Source of the DNA: Cellvibrionaceae bacterium
Lineage (GTDB): Bacteria > Pseudomonadota > Gammaproteobacteria > Pseudomonadales > Cellvibrionaceae
Direction: 5' to 3'
Length of the DNA stretch: 64,000 nucleotides
NCBI GenBank assembly: GCA_021151825.1
Contig: JAGKWQ010000005.1
Span: forward strand, 186,001 to 250,000
A program made the translations under genes and the position numbers. How positions within the stretch are numbered: position 1 is the stretch's first letter; each line of letters begins with the position of its first letter. Below the pieces are notes generated by a model. It was not told the DNA's origin. It ran no database searches and saw only the letters and a list, made by a program, of their open reading frames with translations. Of this stretch, positions 36,226-45,925 are shown in pieces.

Positions 36226-36345
36226 AACTATCTTCCTTTTATTCTGCGAGCGGTAAAACGATGCCTTATTTTAGCGAGTTGTTAATAACTATACGTGTTA
36301 CATCTGTCATTGACTGAACAACAGAAATTACACTGGCGATAAAAA

Positions 36346-37695
36346 CTACCGCGTCAAATTCTTCATCCACTTTTGACTACCAATACGGCGAATCACTGGA
36401 ATAAATTTCAAGCCATCTTCTAAAAACATCAACGCATAGATATACACGAAAGAAATTTTCGCAAGAAACACGGTAGCGATATAAATAGGCAAACCAAAGG
36501 CCCACATAACAACCGTATCGGTAATTAATGTGAAGCGATTGTCGCCACCCGCGCGTAGCACTCCGATAATGCGCATCATATTAATTACCTTTACCCACAC
36601 CAGCAGGCAAAACACGCCGAGGGTATTAAATAGGAGATCAGTAGAGTTTTCGTCCAGCTGATCGAATATCGTTAACACCCAGGGGCGCGCAAACCAGAGC
36701 AATGTGCAAAAAATAATAAGCAGTATAAAGGTGAGTCGATCAAAAAATTTATGCAGATGCCATGCAGTATCATTATTACCCGCGCCCAACTCGCGCCCAA
36801 TCAATACTGCCGATGCGTTGGCAAACCCCACAAACAATGCAAAGAATGCACTTTCGATAGGAACGATTACCCCCATTACCGCTAATGCATTCGTGCCCGC
36901 GTAACCCGTGGTTAAATGATAGGTAGAATTACCCACGGCCCAAATTGCGTAATTCGCTACCAGCGGCATTGAAAATGCGAGGTAACGATTAACCTGGGTT
37001 TTATCTAATCCCATACGCAATTGGGCAAGGTTCAATGCAAAACCATGTTTGCGTGCATACACCCATCCCACCACAATAAACAATTGCAAAATACGCGCAG
37101 ACAATGTAGCCCAGGCTGCACCCGCAACCCCCAATGCCGGGAAGCCCCAGTTGCCTTCAATCAACGCATAGTTACCAACAATATTTAATGCCGCTGCAAA
37201 CATACCAGCTACCAATGGCATAGTAGTACTGCCCAGTGCGCGCAGGGATGCTTCGTAGATAACAATCCATTGGGTTAGCAATAATGTTGGTGCAGTAATA
37301 ATTAAAAATTGCGCAGCAAGCTCCACCACTTCCGGATCGGGATTAACCCAGCTCACCCAGATATTGGATGCAAAACCAAAAGCCAGAGTAAATGGCAGCA
37401 TCACCAGAGTTCCCACCAACAATGTCACCGCCAGTGTGCGTTGGCAGCTGGGAAAATCTTTTGCACCGGTGTACTGCGCAATCAAAATACTGCAACCTGT
37501 CGCAAGGCCGCTCATTAATACCAACAATAAAAAATGGATTTTTGCAGCAAGGCCAACCGCAGCAATGGCGGTTGCCCCCAAGCCTCCAACCATAATTACA
37601 TCGGCCATACCCAGCAGCGATTGCAACAACATTTGCGCAGCAACCGGCAACGACAACAACAGCACGCTGCGCGAAAACGCACGCTTATCATTCAT
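36346..37695 (-). CDS. MATE family multidrug/sodium antiporter
   Basis: Twelve-TM exporter of the MATE (NorM-like) family that extrudes cationic compounds in exchange for sodium or protons. The frame reaches a TTG at 37779, but the ATG at 37695 places the first TM helix (LLLSLPVAAQMLLQ) normally, giving 449 aa. Typical MATE features: a duplicated six-TM organisation, MADVIMVGGLGATAIAAVGLA in helix 2 of the first half, and VPIESAFFALFVGFANASAVLIGRELGAG in the second. The specific substrate is not inferable. Divergent from the DUF418 gene. Confidence 0.92.
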   Translation of the reverse strand: MNDKRAFSRSVLLLSLPVAAQMLLQSLLGMADVIMVGGLGATAIAAVGLAAKIHFLLLVLMSGLATGCSILIAQYTGAKDFPSCQRTLAVTLLVGTLVMLPFTLAFGFASNIWVSWVNPDPEVVELAAQFLIITAPTLLLTQWIVIYEASLRALGSTTMPLVAGMFAAALNIVGNYALIEGNWGFPALGVAGAAWATLSARILQLFIVVGWVYARKHGFALNLAQLRMGLDKTQVNRYLAFSMPLVANYAIWAVGNSTYHLTTGYAGTNALAVMGVIVPIESAFFALFVGFANASAVLIGRELGAGNNDTAWHLHKFFDRLTFILLIIFCTLLWFARPWVLTIFDQLDENSTDLLFNTLGVFCLLVWVKVINMMRIIGVLRAGGDNRFTLITDTVVMWAFGLPIYIATVFLAKISFVYIYALMFLEDGLKFIPVIRRIGSQKWMKNLTR

Positions 37696-37868
37696 GGAAA
37701 TAGGCTCAGGGGTGGCAACCACGGAGAACTCCGGTAGGGAAGGGAATGGATCATTATAGGGTTTATTTAACGAAAGCAATTGTTAAAAAGTGGTAAGACA
37801 ACAGGGTTCACTTTACGCAATTGCGCAAACCGGACACTAAACCCCGAACACCACACAAAAGTGATAAG

Positions 37869-37890
37869 CGTTCGCACCGGTATTCGAACG
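37869..37890. promoter_or_regulatory. Inverted repeat in the MATE/DUF418 divergent promoter gap
   Basis: Arms CGTTCG and CGAACG (37869-37874, 37885-37890) with a 10-bp spacer, about 80 bp before the DUF418 ATG and 175 bp before the MATE ATG. Spacing suits a dimeric regulator, but the arms are short. Confidence 0.3.
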
Positions 37891-37968
37891 ATTTAACAAT
37901 TCTTAAGCTGGCACAATAATAAAGCTCGCTAGACTTCACCAATAATATTAATTATCCGGAACGCTTCC

Positions 37969-39183
37969 ATGCCAAACACTGCTACGCCCGAACCGGCACT
38001 CACCCTATCCACACCCCGACGAATTGAATTGGTCGACGCTATACGCGGCTTTGCACTGATGGGAATTTGTCTCGTTCATTTTATGGAATATTTTGAGCTG
38101 TATTGGATTAACCAGGACCCGACGCTCTTACACAACATTGTTTTCTTTTTATTTGCCGGCAAAGCCTACGCAATTTTTGCGCTGATGTTTGGCTTAAGTT
38201 TTTTTATCATTATGGATAACCAGGCGCGCAAAGGCGTGAATTTTAGTTACCGTTTTGCGTGGCGTTTGGTGATTTTACTGGTGATCGGTTATATACATAC
38301 ACTGTTGTATCTCGGCGATATTTTATCGGTACTCGGCATTATTGGATTGAGTTTGCTGTTTGTACAAAGGCTCAATAATCGCTGGTTATTCATTGCCGCG
38401 GTACTTTGCCTGGTGCAATTACCTTTTTATTACCAGTTTTATGCCGCACTGAATAACTGGCCCGGAGCCAATGAGGCACCAGTGCATTGGGGGGTGTTTC
38501 CGGCGGTTTACGGTGCAATTGCCAAAGCAACAACTCTCCATGAACTGATCGCAGTGAATAGCTGGGATGGTTTGACAGCCAAATGGTTGTACTTTGTAGA
38601 ATCAGGTCGCGGTATTCAATTAGTGGGATTATTTATTATTGGCCTGATACTGGGCCGCATCGGTTTTTTCACACAGGTCGAACGCTTTGCCAAAGCGCGT
38701 GTTATTGCCTTGGTTATCGCCCTGGTCGCAACAGCGGTGTTTTACTTTCTCGATAACCACGTCAAACAATTACCTGCCACTATTTTGCAAGAAAAAGGCA
38801 TGGCAAAAATGTACCTGGAGCAAATCATCGGCTCTTATTTGAGCACAGCGATTATGGCATCCATCCTGTTATTATTTATTCAATTTTATTTATGGCAACC
38901 AGTAACAAAGGCACTGAATCTGCTTGCACCTTGTGGCCGAATCAGTTTAAGCATTTATTTAATTCAGGCGGCAGTGGGAATTCCGATATTTTATTCCGTG
39001 GGCTTGGGTGGATATTTGACCCTGGGTCAAACCAATAGCCTTTTACTCGGGATTGCTTTTTATGGGCTATTGATAGTTATTGCGCATTGGTGGGTAAAAC
39101 GTTTTTATTATGGACCCGTTGAATGGGTATGGCGTAGTGCTACCTATTTAACAACACAAATTCCGTTTAAGCGCAAATATTGA
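37969..39183 (+). CDS. DUF418 family membrane protein
   Basis: Predicted inner-membrane protein of 404 aa with about ten TM helices, of the DUF418 (YeiB-like) family, which belongs to the acyltransferase-3-like membrane group. The family N-terminus RIELVDAIRGFALMGICLVH and the C-terminal block (CGRISLSIYLIQA, then GPVEWVWRSATY) are clear. Members are proposed to be transporters or membrane acyltransferases; evidence is thin. Monocistronic with its own terminator. Confidence 0.9.
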   Translation: MPNTATPEPALTLSTPRRIELVDAIRGFALMGICLVHFMEYFELYWINQDPTLLHNIVFFLFAGKAYAIFALMFGLSFFIIMDNQARKGVNFSYRFAWRLVILLVIGYIHTLLYLGDILSVLGIIGLSLLFVQRLNNRWLFIAAVLCLVQLPFYYQFYAALNNWPGANEAPVHWGVFPAVYGAIAKATTLHELIAVNSWDGLTAKWLYFVESGRGIQLVGLFIIGLILGRIGFFTQVERFAKARVIALVIALVATAVFYFLDNHVKQLPATILQEKGMAKMYLEQIIGSYLSTAIMASILLLFIQFYLWQPVTKALNLLAPCGRISLSIYLIQAAVGIPIFYSVGLGGYLTLGQTNSLLLGIAFYGLLIVIAHWWVKRFYYGPVEWVWRSATYLTTQIPFKRKY

Positions 39184-39204
39184 TTATTGTTTATCTGTAA
39201 CTTC

Positions 39205-39228
39205 AAGGTATCGCGCTCGCGATACCTT
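39205..39228. terminator. Intrinsic terminator after the DUF418 gene
   Basis: Ten-base-pair perfect stem AAGGTATCGC/GCGATACCTT (39205-39214 with 39219-39228), loop GCTC, followed by a T-rich stretch. It sits between convergent DUF418 and pbpC. Confidence 0.8.
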
Positions 39229-39249
39229 TTCTTTATAAATTTATTTCCT

Positions 39250-41649
39250 TTATTTTTCCTCACCGATTACCCTGAATCGACGTTCTAATTTATAACCATT
39301 TTTATCCATTACCAACAACTTGTGTATGCCGGGCTCCAGCGACGCTTCGCGTTCATGAAATACTTTGGTTTCGCCGAGGAATTCATCATCCAAATGCCAA
39401 TAGAGTATCGCAGCAGCATCGCGGTGAACGGCTTTGAGAATTACCCTGCTCCGTTTGCCATCAAGATCGACCGGGATATAAATCCGGCTTTGTGCTTGCG
39501 GATAAATTAATTCCATTGGGTTGTCATCATCTACTTGAGCGGAGTCTGCGAGACAATCGCGCCGCCAGGGAGGCAAGGTGCGATATTCACTGTGATGTTG
39601 TCGCCAATAAAATTCTTGTGTCGGCGGTAATAAAAACCAATTCACTGATTGCATACGACTGACAGTTTCGCAGCGATTATGCACACGGAATTGTTCATCT
39701 TTATCTACATGGATAATGCGATGATACGGTGTAATTTTTTCGAAATGACTGGAGCGCGGAATTTCTATATCCATGGCTTCGCATTGGCCGCCGGCGAGAT
39801 AACCGTCATCCTTGCATACTGAAATTGTTTTTAGTGCATGCGCGGGTTTGGCAAACCAGTTTACATTTGGCAAGGCATCGAACACATCAAATAAAATTGG
39901 CGCAGCGCTGCTTTGCCCGCTAATAAAAGTAGCCGGTTCACCATCTGCATTACCAACCCACACACCAAGTGTATAACGGCCATTGCTGCCAATTGCCCAG
40001 GCATCGCGCAAGCCATAACTGGTTCCGGTTTTCCAGGCGATAGTTTGGCTACCGGCGAAATCACGCCAGTAATTATCATTGCCCGGACGCGCAACTTCGA
40101 TTAACGCTTGCAACGTCAGCCATGCAGCGCCCTGATTAAAAACCGGTTTAATATAATTCAATTCAGAATTGTTTTTAGCGAGCAATAATTGTGTCGCTGG
40201 TTGATTAATATCACCGTCGCGCGCGCTAGCCGCGAGGCGCGCATAAATATTGGTTAATTCCCACAGGGTACCTTCAGCGCCGCCCAGAATTAATGTCAGG
40301 CCATAATCATCAGCCGGGCGAAATAAACTGGTCATACCCATTGCTTGTAACTTTCCCTGGAAGCGACCAATACCGTAATCGCGCAGCATACGCACTGCGG
40401 GAATATTTAAGGAGTGCGCCAACGCAAATTGTGCGGGCACCGCCCCGCGAAAACTACGGTCATAATTTCTTGGGTTATAGCCGTTAATTTGTGTAGGTAT
40501 ATCTGCAATTAAACTGGTGGGCGCCAATTCACCTTCCTGCAACATCAACCCGTATAACAAAGGTTTTAAAATACTGCCTGTGGAGCGCGGCCGCTGCACT
40601 ATATCGACATTGGGTGCAGCGCTGGTTTTATTCTGGAACGCTTCATTACCCATGTATGCCAGCGTTTGCATACTTTGGTGATCTATCAATACCAGAGCAA
40701 TATTATTTACACCTTCATTTGCCAGACGAGTACTGTGGCGTTGTGCAATCAGGTTGGTTACTTGTTGTAGTTGAGGATCTATCGTTGAATTGAAAACTTT
40801 TTGCCCGGGCAATTTTTGTTTTAATGTAGAAAGCAAATGTGGTGCGAGCTGCGGCAATACTTGTGGCCGCTCCGGAAGCGGCTCTAATAACGCCAATTGT
40901 AAATCCAGATCGGAAAAATAATTCTGTTCATGCAAGCGATACAATAAACGATTTCGCTTCTGCAACAATAAATCACGCTGGCGCCCGGGATGAATTAACG
41001 CCGGGCTATTAGGTAACACCGCCAGCAATGCGGATTCCGCCCAGGATAAATACTCCGGTGAACGCCCGAAGTAACGCCATGCCGCCGCCCGTATGCCAAC
41101 AATGTTGCCGCCATAAGGTGCATGACTGGTGTAATGAATTAATAATTCATCTTTGGTGAAGCGCCATTCCAGTTGCAGAGCAAGTACAGCTTCCTGAATT
41201 TTATTGCCGAGAGTGCGGCTGTTATTTTTTTCATCTGTCCGATAGGCTTCTTGTCGCAACAAACGCGCGAGCTGCATACTGAGCGTACTGCCGCCACTGG
41301 TAACTTTCCCCGCGCTAATATTACCGCGCAATGCCCGTGCAATTGCTAATGGGTTGATACCCGGGTGATGATAAAAATGATGATCTTCAAACAACAACAG
41401 CGATTTTTTATATTTATCCGGTAGCTGTTCAACCGGAGCAAAACGCCATTGCTGATCAGCAGCAATACTGGCCCCAAGCAAAGTGCCATCGCGGGCCAGC
41501 AACAAAGAAGCATAGGGAATTGAGTAAAGGCTCGCGGGGAGTGGTGATAATTGTAACCAGCCAAAACCAAAGCCGATCAACAATAACAAACCAGAAAGGA
41601 ATTTGTGGCGACTTATCCAGACGCGGCTCCATCGCCACAGTTTCATCAT
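39250..41649 (-). CDS. pbpC: Penicillin-binding protein 1C
   Basis: Bifunctional class A-like peptidoglycan synthase, 799 aa. Layout: N-terminal TM (about 15-33), GT51 glycosyltransferase (about 55-220, with the EDHHFYHHPGINPLAI and GGSTLSMQLARLL motifs), and a transpeptidase domain. In the latter, SxxK is seen in STGSILKP, SxN in AHSLNIP and KTG in WKTGTSYGLRDAW. A C-terminal BiPBP_C domain (about 700-799) completes it. In many genomes pbpC pairs with an alpha-2-macroglobulin gene (yfhM); none is adjacent here. The first and second codons are both ATG. It is 25 bp downstream of hemY. Confidence 0.95.
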   Translation of the reverse strand: MMKLWRWSRVWISRHKFLSGLLLLIGFGFGWLQLSPLPASLYSIPYASLLLARDGTLLGASIAADQQWRFAPVEQLPDKYKKSLLLFEDHHFYHHPGINPLAIARALRGNISAGKVTSGGSTLSMQLARLLRQEAYRTDEKNNSRTLGNKIQEAVLALQLEWRFTKDELLIHYTSHAPYGGNIVGIRAAAWRYFGRSPEYLSWAESALLAVLPNSPALIHPGRQRDLLLQKRNRLLYRLHEQNYFSDLDLQLALLEPLPERPQVLPQLAPHLLSTLKQKLPGQKVFNSTIDPQLQQVTNLIAQRHSTRLANEGVNNIALVLIDHQSMQTLAYMGNEAFQNKTSAAPNVDIVQRPRSTGSILKPLLYGLMLQEGELAPTSLIADIPTQINGYNPRNYDRSFRGAVPAQFALAHSLNIPAVRMLRDYGIGRFQGKLQAMGMTSLFRPADDYGLTLILGGAEGTLWELTNIYARLAASARDGDINQPATQLLLAKNNSELNYIKPVFNQGAAWLTLQALIEVARPGNDNYWRDFAGSQTIAWKTGTSYGLRDAWAIGSNGRYTLGVWVGNADGEPATFISGQSSAAPILFDVFDALPNVNWFAKPAHALKTISVCKDDGYLAGGQCEAMDIEIPRSSHFEKITPYHRIIHVDKDEQFRVHNRCETVSRMQSVNWFLLPPTQEFYWRQHHSEYRTLPPWRRDCLADSAQVDDDNPMELIYPQAQSRIYIPVDLDGKRSRVILKAVHRDAAAILYWHLDDEFLGETKVFHEREASLEPGIHKLLVMDKNGYKLERRFRVIGEEK

Positions 41650-41674
41650 TCAAACCAACATGGTTAGCTAAAAA

Positions 41675-42880
41675 TTATTTATGCTCAACCAACAATAAAC
41701 TTTGTTGGTAGTACTCGGCACTTTTTTTGTGATCGCCTAACTTGGTCATCAAACGCGCCAATTCAGCGGTAGTTTCCAATTGTTGTTTTTGATTGAGGCT
41801 GCGCTGGAAATATTCGCGCGCCAATTCCCATTGCTGGTTGCGTTCCATCAAACGCCCCATTGTTAACAGCAAGGTGGCATCTTGCGGTCTGCCTTTCAAC
41901 CAGGATTCGACTGTGCGCAATTGCGTGTGGATTTCTTTTACCTGCAAGCGACCATAAAGGGCCACTAACGGATCGTACCATTGGTTACCCAGGGCTTTGC
42001 GAATAATAACTTCCGCTTCCTGATCCTGATAATTTTCCGCCAGTGCGCGCGCATACGCAAAAATAACTTCCGGTGATTTTTGCAAACTGCGGGAGAAGGA
42101 TTTCCACAATTTTTGTAATGTAGGCAAACGTTCCGCAATTAACAGCGCCTTGGTTTGCGCGGAATGCACATGCATTTTTTCTGTCGCCAGCAAGATTTCC
42201 AATGCATCAAATTCTACATTGGATAGCACTTTGGCTTTACGCATCATTGGAAAGAGTTCTTCCAACGCACGCCAATTTTTCTGTGCAATATAAATGTGGT
42301 GCATCAGATCCAGTACTGCCGGTTGACGTGGCATTTTGATATCAATTGGCTTAAGGATATTAATGGCCTCTTCATAACGTTCCGCCTGCACATGCAACCG
42401 CGCACGGATTAATGCAACCGGCAGCTCACTATTGGAAACGGCCAAGGCTTTTTCCAGGATATTGTCTGCTTCTGCTTCATCACCCATTTCAAAACTGCTG
42501 CGCGCAGCAGCCAGGTAATTGGCCAATGGGTATTCCACTTTATCGAGCGTGCGGGTTAATTTTTTACGTGCTTCAAACCAATCGCCGGTCAGGTAATCCA
42601 CCATGCCGGTTGCCGCACGTTTTTGTGCACGCTCAACCGAACCGAATAAAAATATTTCCCGGAAGCGGCGTGCCATTTCCACACCGCCCGCGAGTACTTT
42701 GCGCAATAACCAGATACCAGTCCAAATAATTGCAATGACGATTGCGGCAACCCACAGGGTCATCTCAATGGTTTTGGTACCGTAGGAAATCAGCAAGTAT
42801 CCATCGCCACGCACTAATAGAAAAACAACGGTGGCAACAATCAATAAAAATAAAATGGCTTTTATCAAGCGACGCTTCAT
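41675..42880 (-). CDS. hemY: HemY-type membrane TPR protein
   Basis: Inner-membrane protein encoded in the haem-synthesis operon; its exact role is unresolved and it is not the protoporphyrinogen oxidase also called HemY in Gram-positives. The 401-aa protein has two N-terminal TM helices (about 6-24 and 38-60) separated by a short YGTKTIEMTLW-type loop. A large domain of TPR-like helical repeats follows. Its start overlaps the hemX stop by 4 bp. Length and position are normal. Confidence 0.93.
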   Translation of the reverse strand: MKRRLIKAILFLLIVATVVFLLVRGDGYLLISYGTKTIEMTLWVAAIVIAIIWTGIWLLRKVLAGGVEMARRFREIFLFGSVERAQKRAATGMVDYLTGDWFEARKKLTRTLDKVEYPLANYLAAARSSFEMGDEAEADNILEKALAVSNSELPVALIRARLHVQAERYEEAINILKPIDIKMPRQPAVLDLMHHIYIAQKNWRALEELFPMMRKAKVLSNVEFDALEILLATEKMHVHSAQTKALLIAERLPTLQKLWKSFSRSLQKSPEVIFAYARALAENYQDQEAEVIIRKALGNQWYDPLVALYGRLQVKEIHTQLRTVESWLKGRPQDATLLLTMGRLMERNQQWELAREYFQRSLNQKQQLETTAELARLMTKLGDHKKSAEYYQQSLLLVEHK

Positions 42881-44004
42881 TGGCGGACCCCGCGACGGGC
42901 GGCAGCCATTTTTTCACGCTTGGCGATGTATTCAGCCAAGGCTGATGCGCTGTTACTGAAGTTGGTTAATTCGGGAGAAATTTCTTCCTGCTGCAAGGAT
43001 TGCAATTCCTCCAACGCGGCTTTGGCTTTTTCATTTAACGCGTAGTATTGGTTGATCCAGTTTTGCGCTTTTACCAGGCTCTCTTGATAAATACCTTTTT
43101 CATTGCGCAACAACGCAACCTGCGCTTGCTCCAACATCAAGCGTAAATTTTGTTGCAGGAATTTTTGCTCATCCGGTGGCAATACCGCGTTAATGGTTTT
43201 GCCGTGGTCGCGCACCCGCACATAGGAACCCAGCTTATGCAGTAATGCATAAAAATGGCGGGTGATTTTTTGTTTGACCGTTTCATCTTCGGGAATGGGT
43301 TCTTCGGCCAGTAAATCTTGTTCCTGACCTAAAGGTTCAATAAAAGGAATTGCATCAACTTGCGTAGATAATGCGGAAAGACGTAAAAATATCCCTTCGC
43401 GATCAATCACACCAGCGAGTTTCAAAACTGCGATTTCTTCCGTGAGTAATTTGCGTACGCCCATCAAATCAGCTTCATCAATTTCACGCAGTACATCATC
43501 AGCAGAAAGCGCTAATGCCAGCGCGTTTTGACTATCTTTTTCCAACAGAATGCGCTGGTCCGCCAGGCGCAATAAATATTGGGCTTCCTGCAATTTCCAT
43601 TCATCGCGATTGACACTGGACAGTGACAGCAAACGCGCATTGTTACTATCCAGCTGCTCAGCCAAGTCATTCAAATTAGCTTGTACATTATTTTGCTGCT
43701 CAACCAGTTCCTTTTCAAAATCATCCTCCAATGCTTGCTGTTTGGTTTCCAGTGTTAACGCATTTTGTTCGACCTGTTCACGTAGGGTGTTGATCGTTTG
43801 TTGCTGCGTTTCCATATAACGCCATGCGAACACAGCGCCGGCCCCCAATGCCACCACCAACAAAATAATGAATAACCAGATTAGCGAAAAAGCACCGGTA
43901 TAGGATTTTGCCGGAACCGCAGGGGCAACGTAAGGCGTATGCTGGGGTTGCACTGGCGCTTGATTTACAGATGGAGTCGTCGATGAGGATAGTGGGTCAG
44001 TCAC
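42877..44004 (-). CDS. hemX: HemX-type membrane protein
   Basis: Member of the gammaproteobacterial HemX family (once annotated as uroporphyrin-III methyltransferase, which the sequence does not support). The 375-aa protein has a proline-rich cytosolic N-terminus, one TM helix (about 38-60), then a long coiled coil (about 65-130) and a helical periplasmic domain. The motif WKLQEAQYLLRLADQRILLEKD is the conserved family core. It lies 30 bp downstream of hemD and is coupled to hemY. Confidence 0.93.
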   Translation of the reverse strand: MTDPLSSSTTPSVNQAPVQPQHTPYVAPAVPAKSYTGAFSLIWLFIILLVVALGAGAVFAWRYMETQQQTINTLREQVEQNALTLETKQQALEDDFEKELVEQQNNVQANLNDLAEQLDSNNARLLSLSSVNRDEWKLQEAQYLLRLADQRILLEKDSQNALALALSADDVLREIDEADLMGVRKLLTEEIAVLKLAGVIDREGIFLRLSALSTQVDAIPFIEPLGQEQDLLAEEPIPEDETVKQKITRHFYALLHKLGSYVRVRDHGKTINAVLPPDEQKFLQQNLRLMLEQAQVALLRNEKGIYQESLVKAQNWINQYYALNEKAKAALEELQSLQQEEISPELTNFSNSASALAEYIAKREKMAAARRGVRQ

Positions 44005-44034
44005 GCTGAAATCCTATAAGGCTTGAACCGTTGG

Positions 44035-44844
44035 TTAATGATTGCGGGTAAAACGTATGAGTGCGTCAGTCATGGCCTGATCAGTGGCATTTTCTGCACA
44101 AATTGTATTGTTAAATCCCGCTATTTGCGCTGCTGTTGCAATCCGTTGACTGGGAACCAGCAAAGGCAACGCACGCAATTGTTTCTGATGTTGTGCCGGA
44201 TAATTGTTGATTAATCCGAGCAGGTTTTCCAAACTTTCACCACTGTGCACACTCAGTAAAAATTGTTGTGCCTGTGCGATATCGTTGCAAAGCATGCGCA
44301 GTTGTTCATCGGCATGCGAGGGTAAACGCCGCTCGTAAAGCTCACAGTAATCTACCCAGGCGCCACGCTTGCGCAACTCTTCAGCCATATGGCCACGCCC
44401 GCCATAACCGCGAAAAATAATTATTTTTTCGCCATCCACTTGCTGCAAGCCCGGTGCGCGCAATAAATCTTCACTGGTCATACCGCCGTTGCCGCTCACC
44501 GCAAGATCCGTTACTGCAACATCATAGTCGGACAGTTTTTTTGCAGTCGTTGCGCCTACGGCAAAATAATTAATCCCTATAGGCAATTGTGGCCAATACT
44601 CATCCAGCCATTGCATGCCAAATTCAACCGCATTCTGGCTGACAAAAATCGCTTTCTGGTACAGATCAAAATCCAGAACCTTGTTTTTTATCGCACGAAT
44701 TTTTTCGTCGCTACTGACCGGAACAATTTCCAGCAAATTCAATTTGGTCGTTGCAAAACCCTGCGCTTCCAGTTGCTGCGCCCAGCTATTCGCTTGCGCT
44801 TCCGGGCGCGTGATGACGACACAGTATGGCAATGAGTCGCTCAT
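44035..44844 (-). CDS. hemD: Uroporphyrinogen-III synthase
   Basis: Cyclises hydroxymethylbilane with D-ring inversion to uroporphyrinogen III, the branch point to haem, sirohaem and cobalamin. The 269-aa protein has the two-lobed HemD fold. Family landmarks: VITRPEAQANSWAQQLEAQGF, ISxNAV-type FVSQNAVEFG, the FAVGATTAKKL turn, and the HSGESLENLLG region in the second lobe. Conservation in the family is low, so identity also rests on position directly after hemC (2-nt gap). Confidence 0.95.
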   Translation of the reverse strand: MSDSLPYCVVITRPEAQANSWAQQLEAQGFATTKLNLLEIVPVSSDEKIRAIKNKVLDFDLYQKAIFVSQNAVEFGMQWLDEYWPQLPIGINYFAVGATTAKKLSDYDVAVTDLAVSGNGGMTSEDLLRAPGLQQVDGEKIIIFRGYGGRGHMAEELRKRGAWVDYCELYERRLPSHADEQLRMLCNDIAQAQQFLLSVHSGESLENLLGLINNYPAQHQKQLRALPLLVPSQRIATAAQIAGFNNTICAENATDQAMTDALIRFTRNH

Positions 44845-44846
44845 AA

Positions 44847-45788
44847 TTATTCTGCGCTCGCATAAACCTCGGCGAGGATTTTATCGGCACCGGCGGCGAG
44901 CAAACGTTCCGCTAATTCGATACCGATTTTTTCTGCGTCGGCTACCGGCCCGCTGATTTCGTCAAACAACATCTCGCTACCATCGGGCGCACCCACCAAA
45001 CCGCGCAGCCACAATTGATTATCACGATGAATAGCATAGCAGGCTATAGGCACCTGGCAGCCACCTTGCAGGCGACGATTCATAGCGCGCTCGGCTAATA
45101 CTTGCTCGGCGGTTGTCTGGTGATGCAGGGGCTTTAGCAAGGCAATAGTTTCCGCATCATCAATACGACATTCAATACCCACTGCTCCCTGACCACCGGC
45201 GGGCAAGCTTTGTTCCGGTGTAATGTAGGCGCGGATGCGTTCTTTTAATTCCAGGCGAATCAATCCGGCGGCGGCGAGAATAATTGCATCGTATTCACCG
45301 TCATCCAGTTTTTGCAGGCGCGTCTGCACATTGCCGCGCAGGAATTTCACTTGCAGGTCCGGACGGCTGGCCAATAGCTGGCATTGGCGACGCAAACTGG
45401 AAGTACCGATCACTCCGCCAACGGGAATTTCATCCAGCGAATTGTAGCGGTTGGATACAAATGCATCGCGCGCATCCTCGCGCGGGCAAATTACCGATAA
45501 ACCCAAGCCTTCGGGAAATTCCATGGGAACATCCTTCATGGAATGCACGGCGATATCCGCTTCATCCGCTAACAATGCTTGCTCCAGTTCTTTCACAAAC
45601 AAACCTTTGCCACCGACTTTGGCAAGGGGAACGTCAAGAATTTTGTCACCGCGACTGGTGAGCGGAACCAGTTCAATCACCAAACCGGGATGGTGTTTTT
45701 CCAATTCGGCTTTGACATATTCAGCTTGCCAGAGGGCGAGCAAACTTTTGCGAGTGGCAATACGGAGCAGCGAGCGATTAGCAGACAT
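44847..45788 (-). CDS. hemC: Hydroxymethylbilane synthase (porphobilinogen deaminase)
   Basis: Polymerises four porphobilinogen units into hydroxymethylbilane. An earlier ATG at 45800 exists, but MSANRSLLRIATRKS at 45788 fits the family start, giving 313 aa. Conserved blocks: IATRKSLLALWQAEYVKAEL, TSRGDKILDVPLAKVGGKGLFVKELE, HSMKDVP and the GTSSLRRQCQL arginine motif. The dipyrromethane-cofactor cysteine is in LQGGCQVPIACYA. First gene of hemC-hemD-hemX-hemY. Confidence 0.98.
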   Translation of the reverse strand: MSANRSLLRIATRKSLLALWQAEYVKAELEKHHPGLVIELVPLTSRGDKILDVPLAKVGGKGLFVKELEQALLADEADIAVHSMKDVPMEFPEGLGLSVICPREDARDAFVSNRYNSLDEIPVGGVIGTSSLRRQCQLLASRPDLQVKFLRGNVQTRLQKLDDGEYDAIILAAAGLIRLELKERIRAYITPEQSLPAGGQGAVGIECRIDDAETIALLKPLHHQTTAEQVLAERAMNRRLQGGCQVPIACYAIHRDNQLWLRGLVGAPDGSEMLFDEISGPVADAEKIGIELAERLLAAGADKILAEVYASAE

Positions 45789-45887
45789 GGATTCCAACAT
45801 TCGGCAATGAATTCAGGGTGGGAATCATACCATTGGAGTTGCATCCATAGGGATAGCAAACGGGAGGATGAGAAGGCGTGGGAGTTT

Positions 45888-45918
45888 TTCACCAATCTGG
45901 CCGAGCCAGATTGGTGAA
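45888..45918 (-). other. Strong hairpin without U-tract after the symporter gene
   Basis: A 13-bp perfect inverted repeat (45888-45900 with 45906-45918), loop of five. On the minus strand it lies 8 nt after the symporter stop and is followed by A residues, so it is not a canonical intrinsic terminator. It may protect the mRNA 3' end or assist Rho-dependent termination, upstream of hemC. Confidence 0.6.
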
Positions 45919-45925
45919 TGATGCA

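Noticed and set aside
42877..44004. Uroporphyrinogen-III C-methyltransferase as the name for hemX
   Set aside because: There is no SAM-binding methyltransferase motif; the protein is a one-TM coiled-coil protein.
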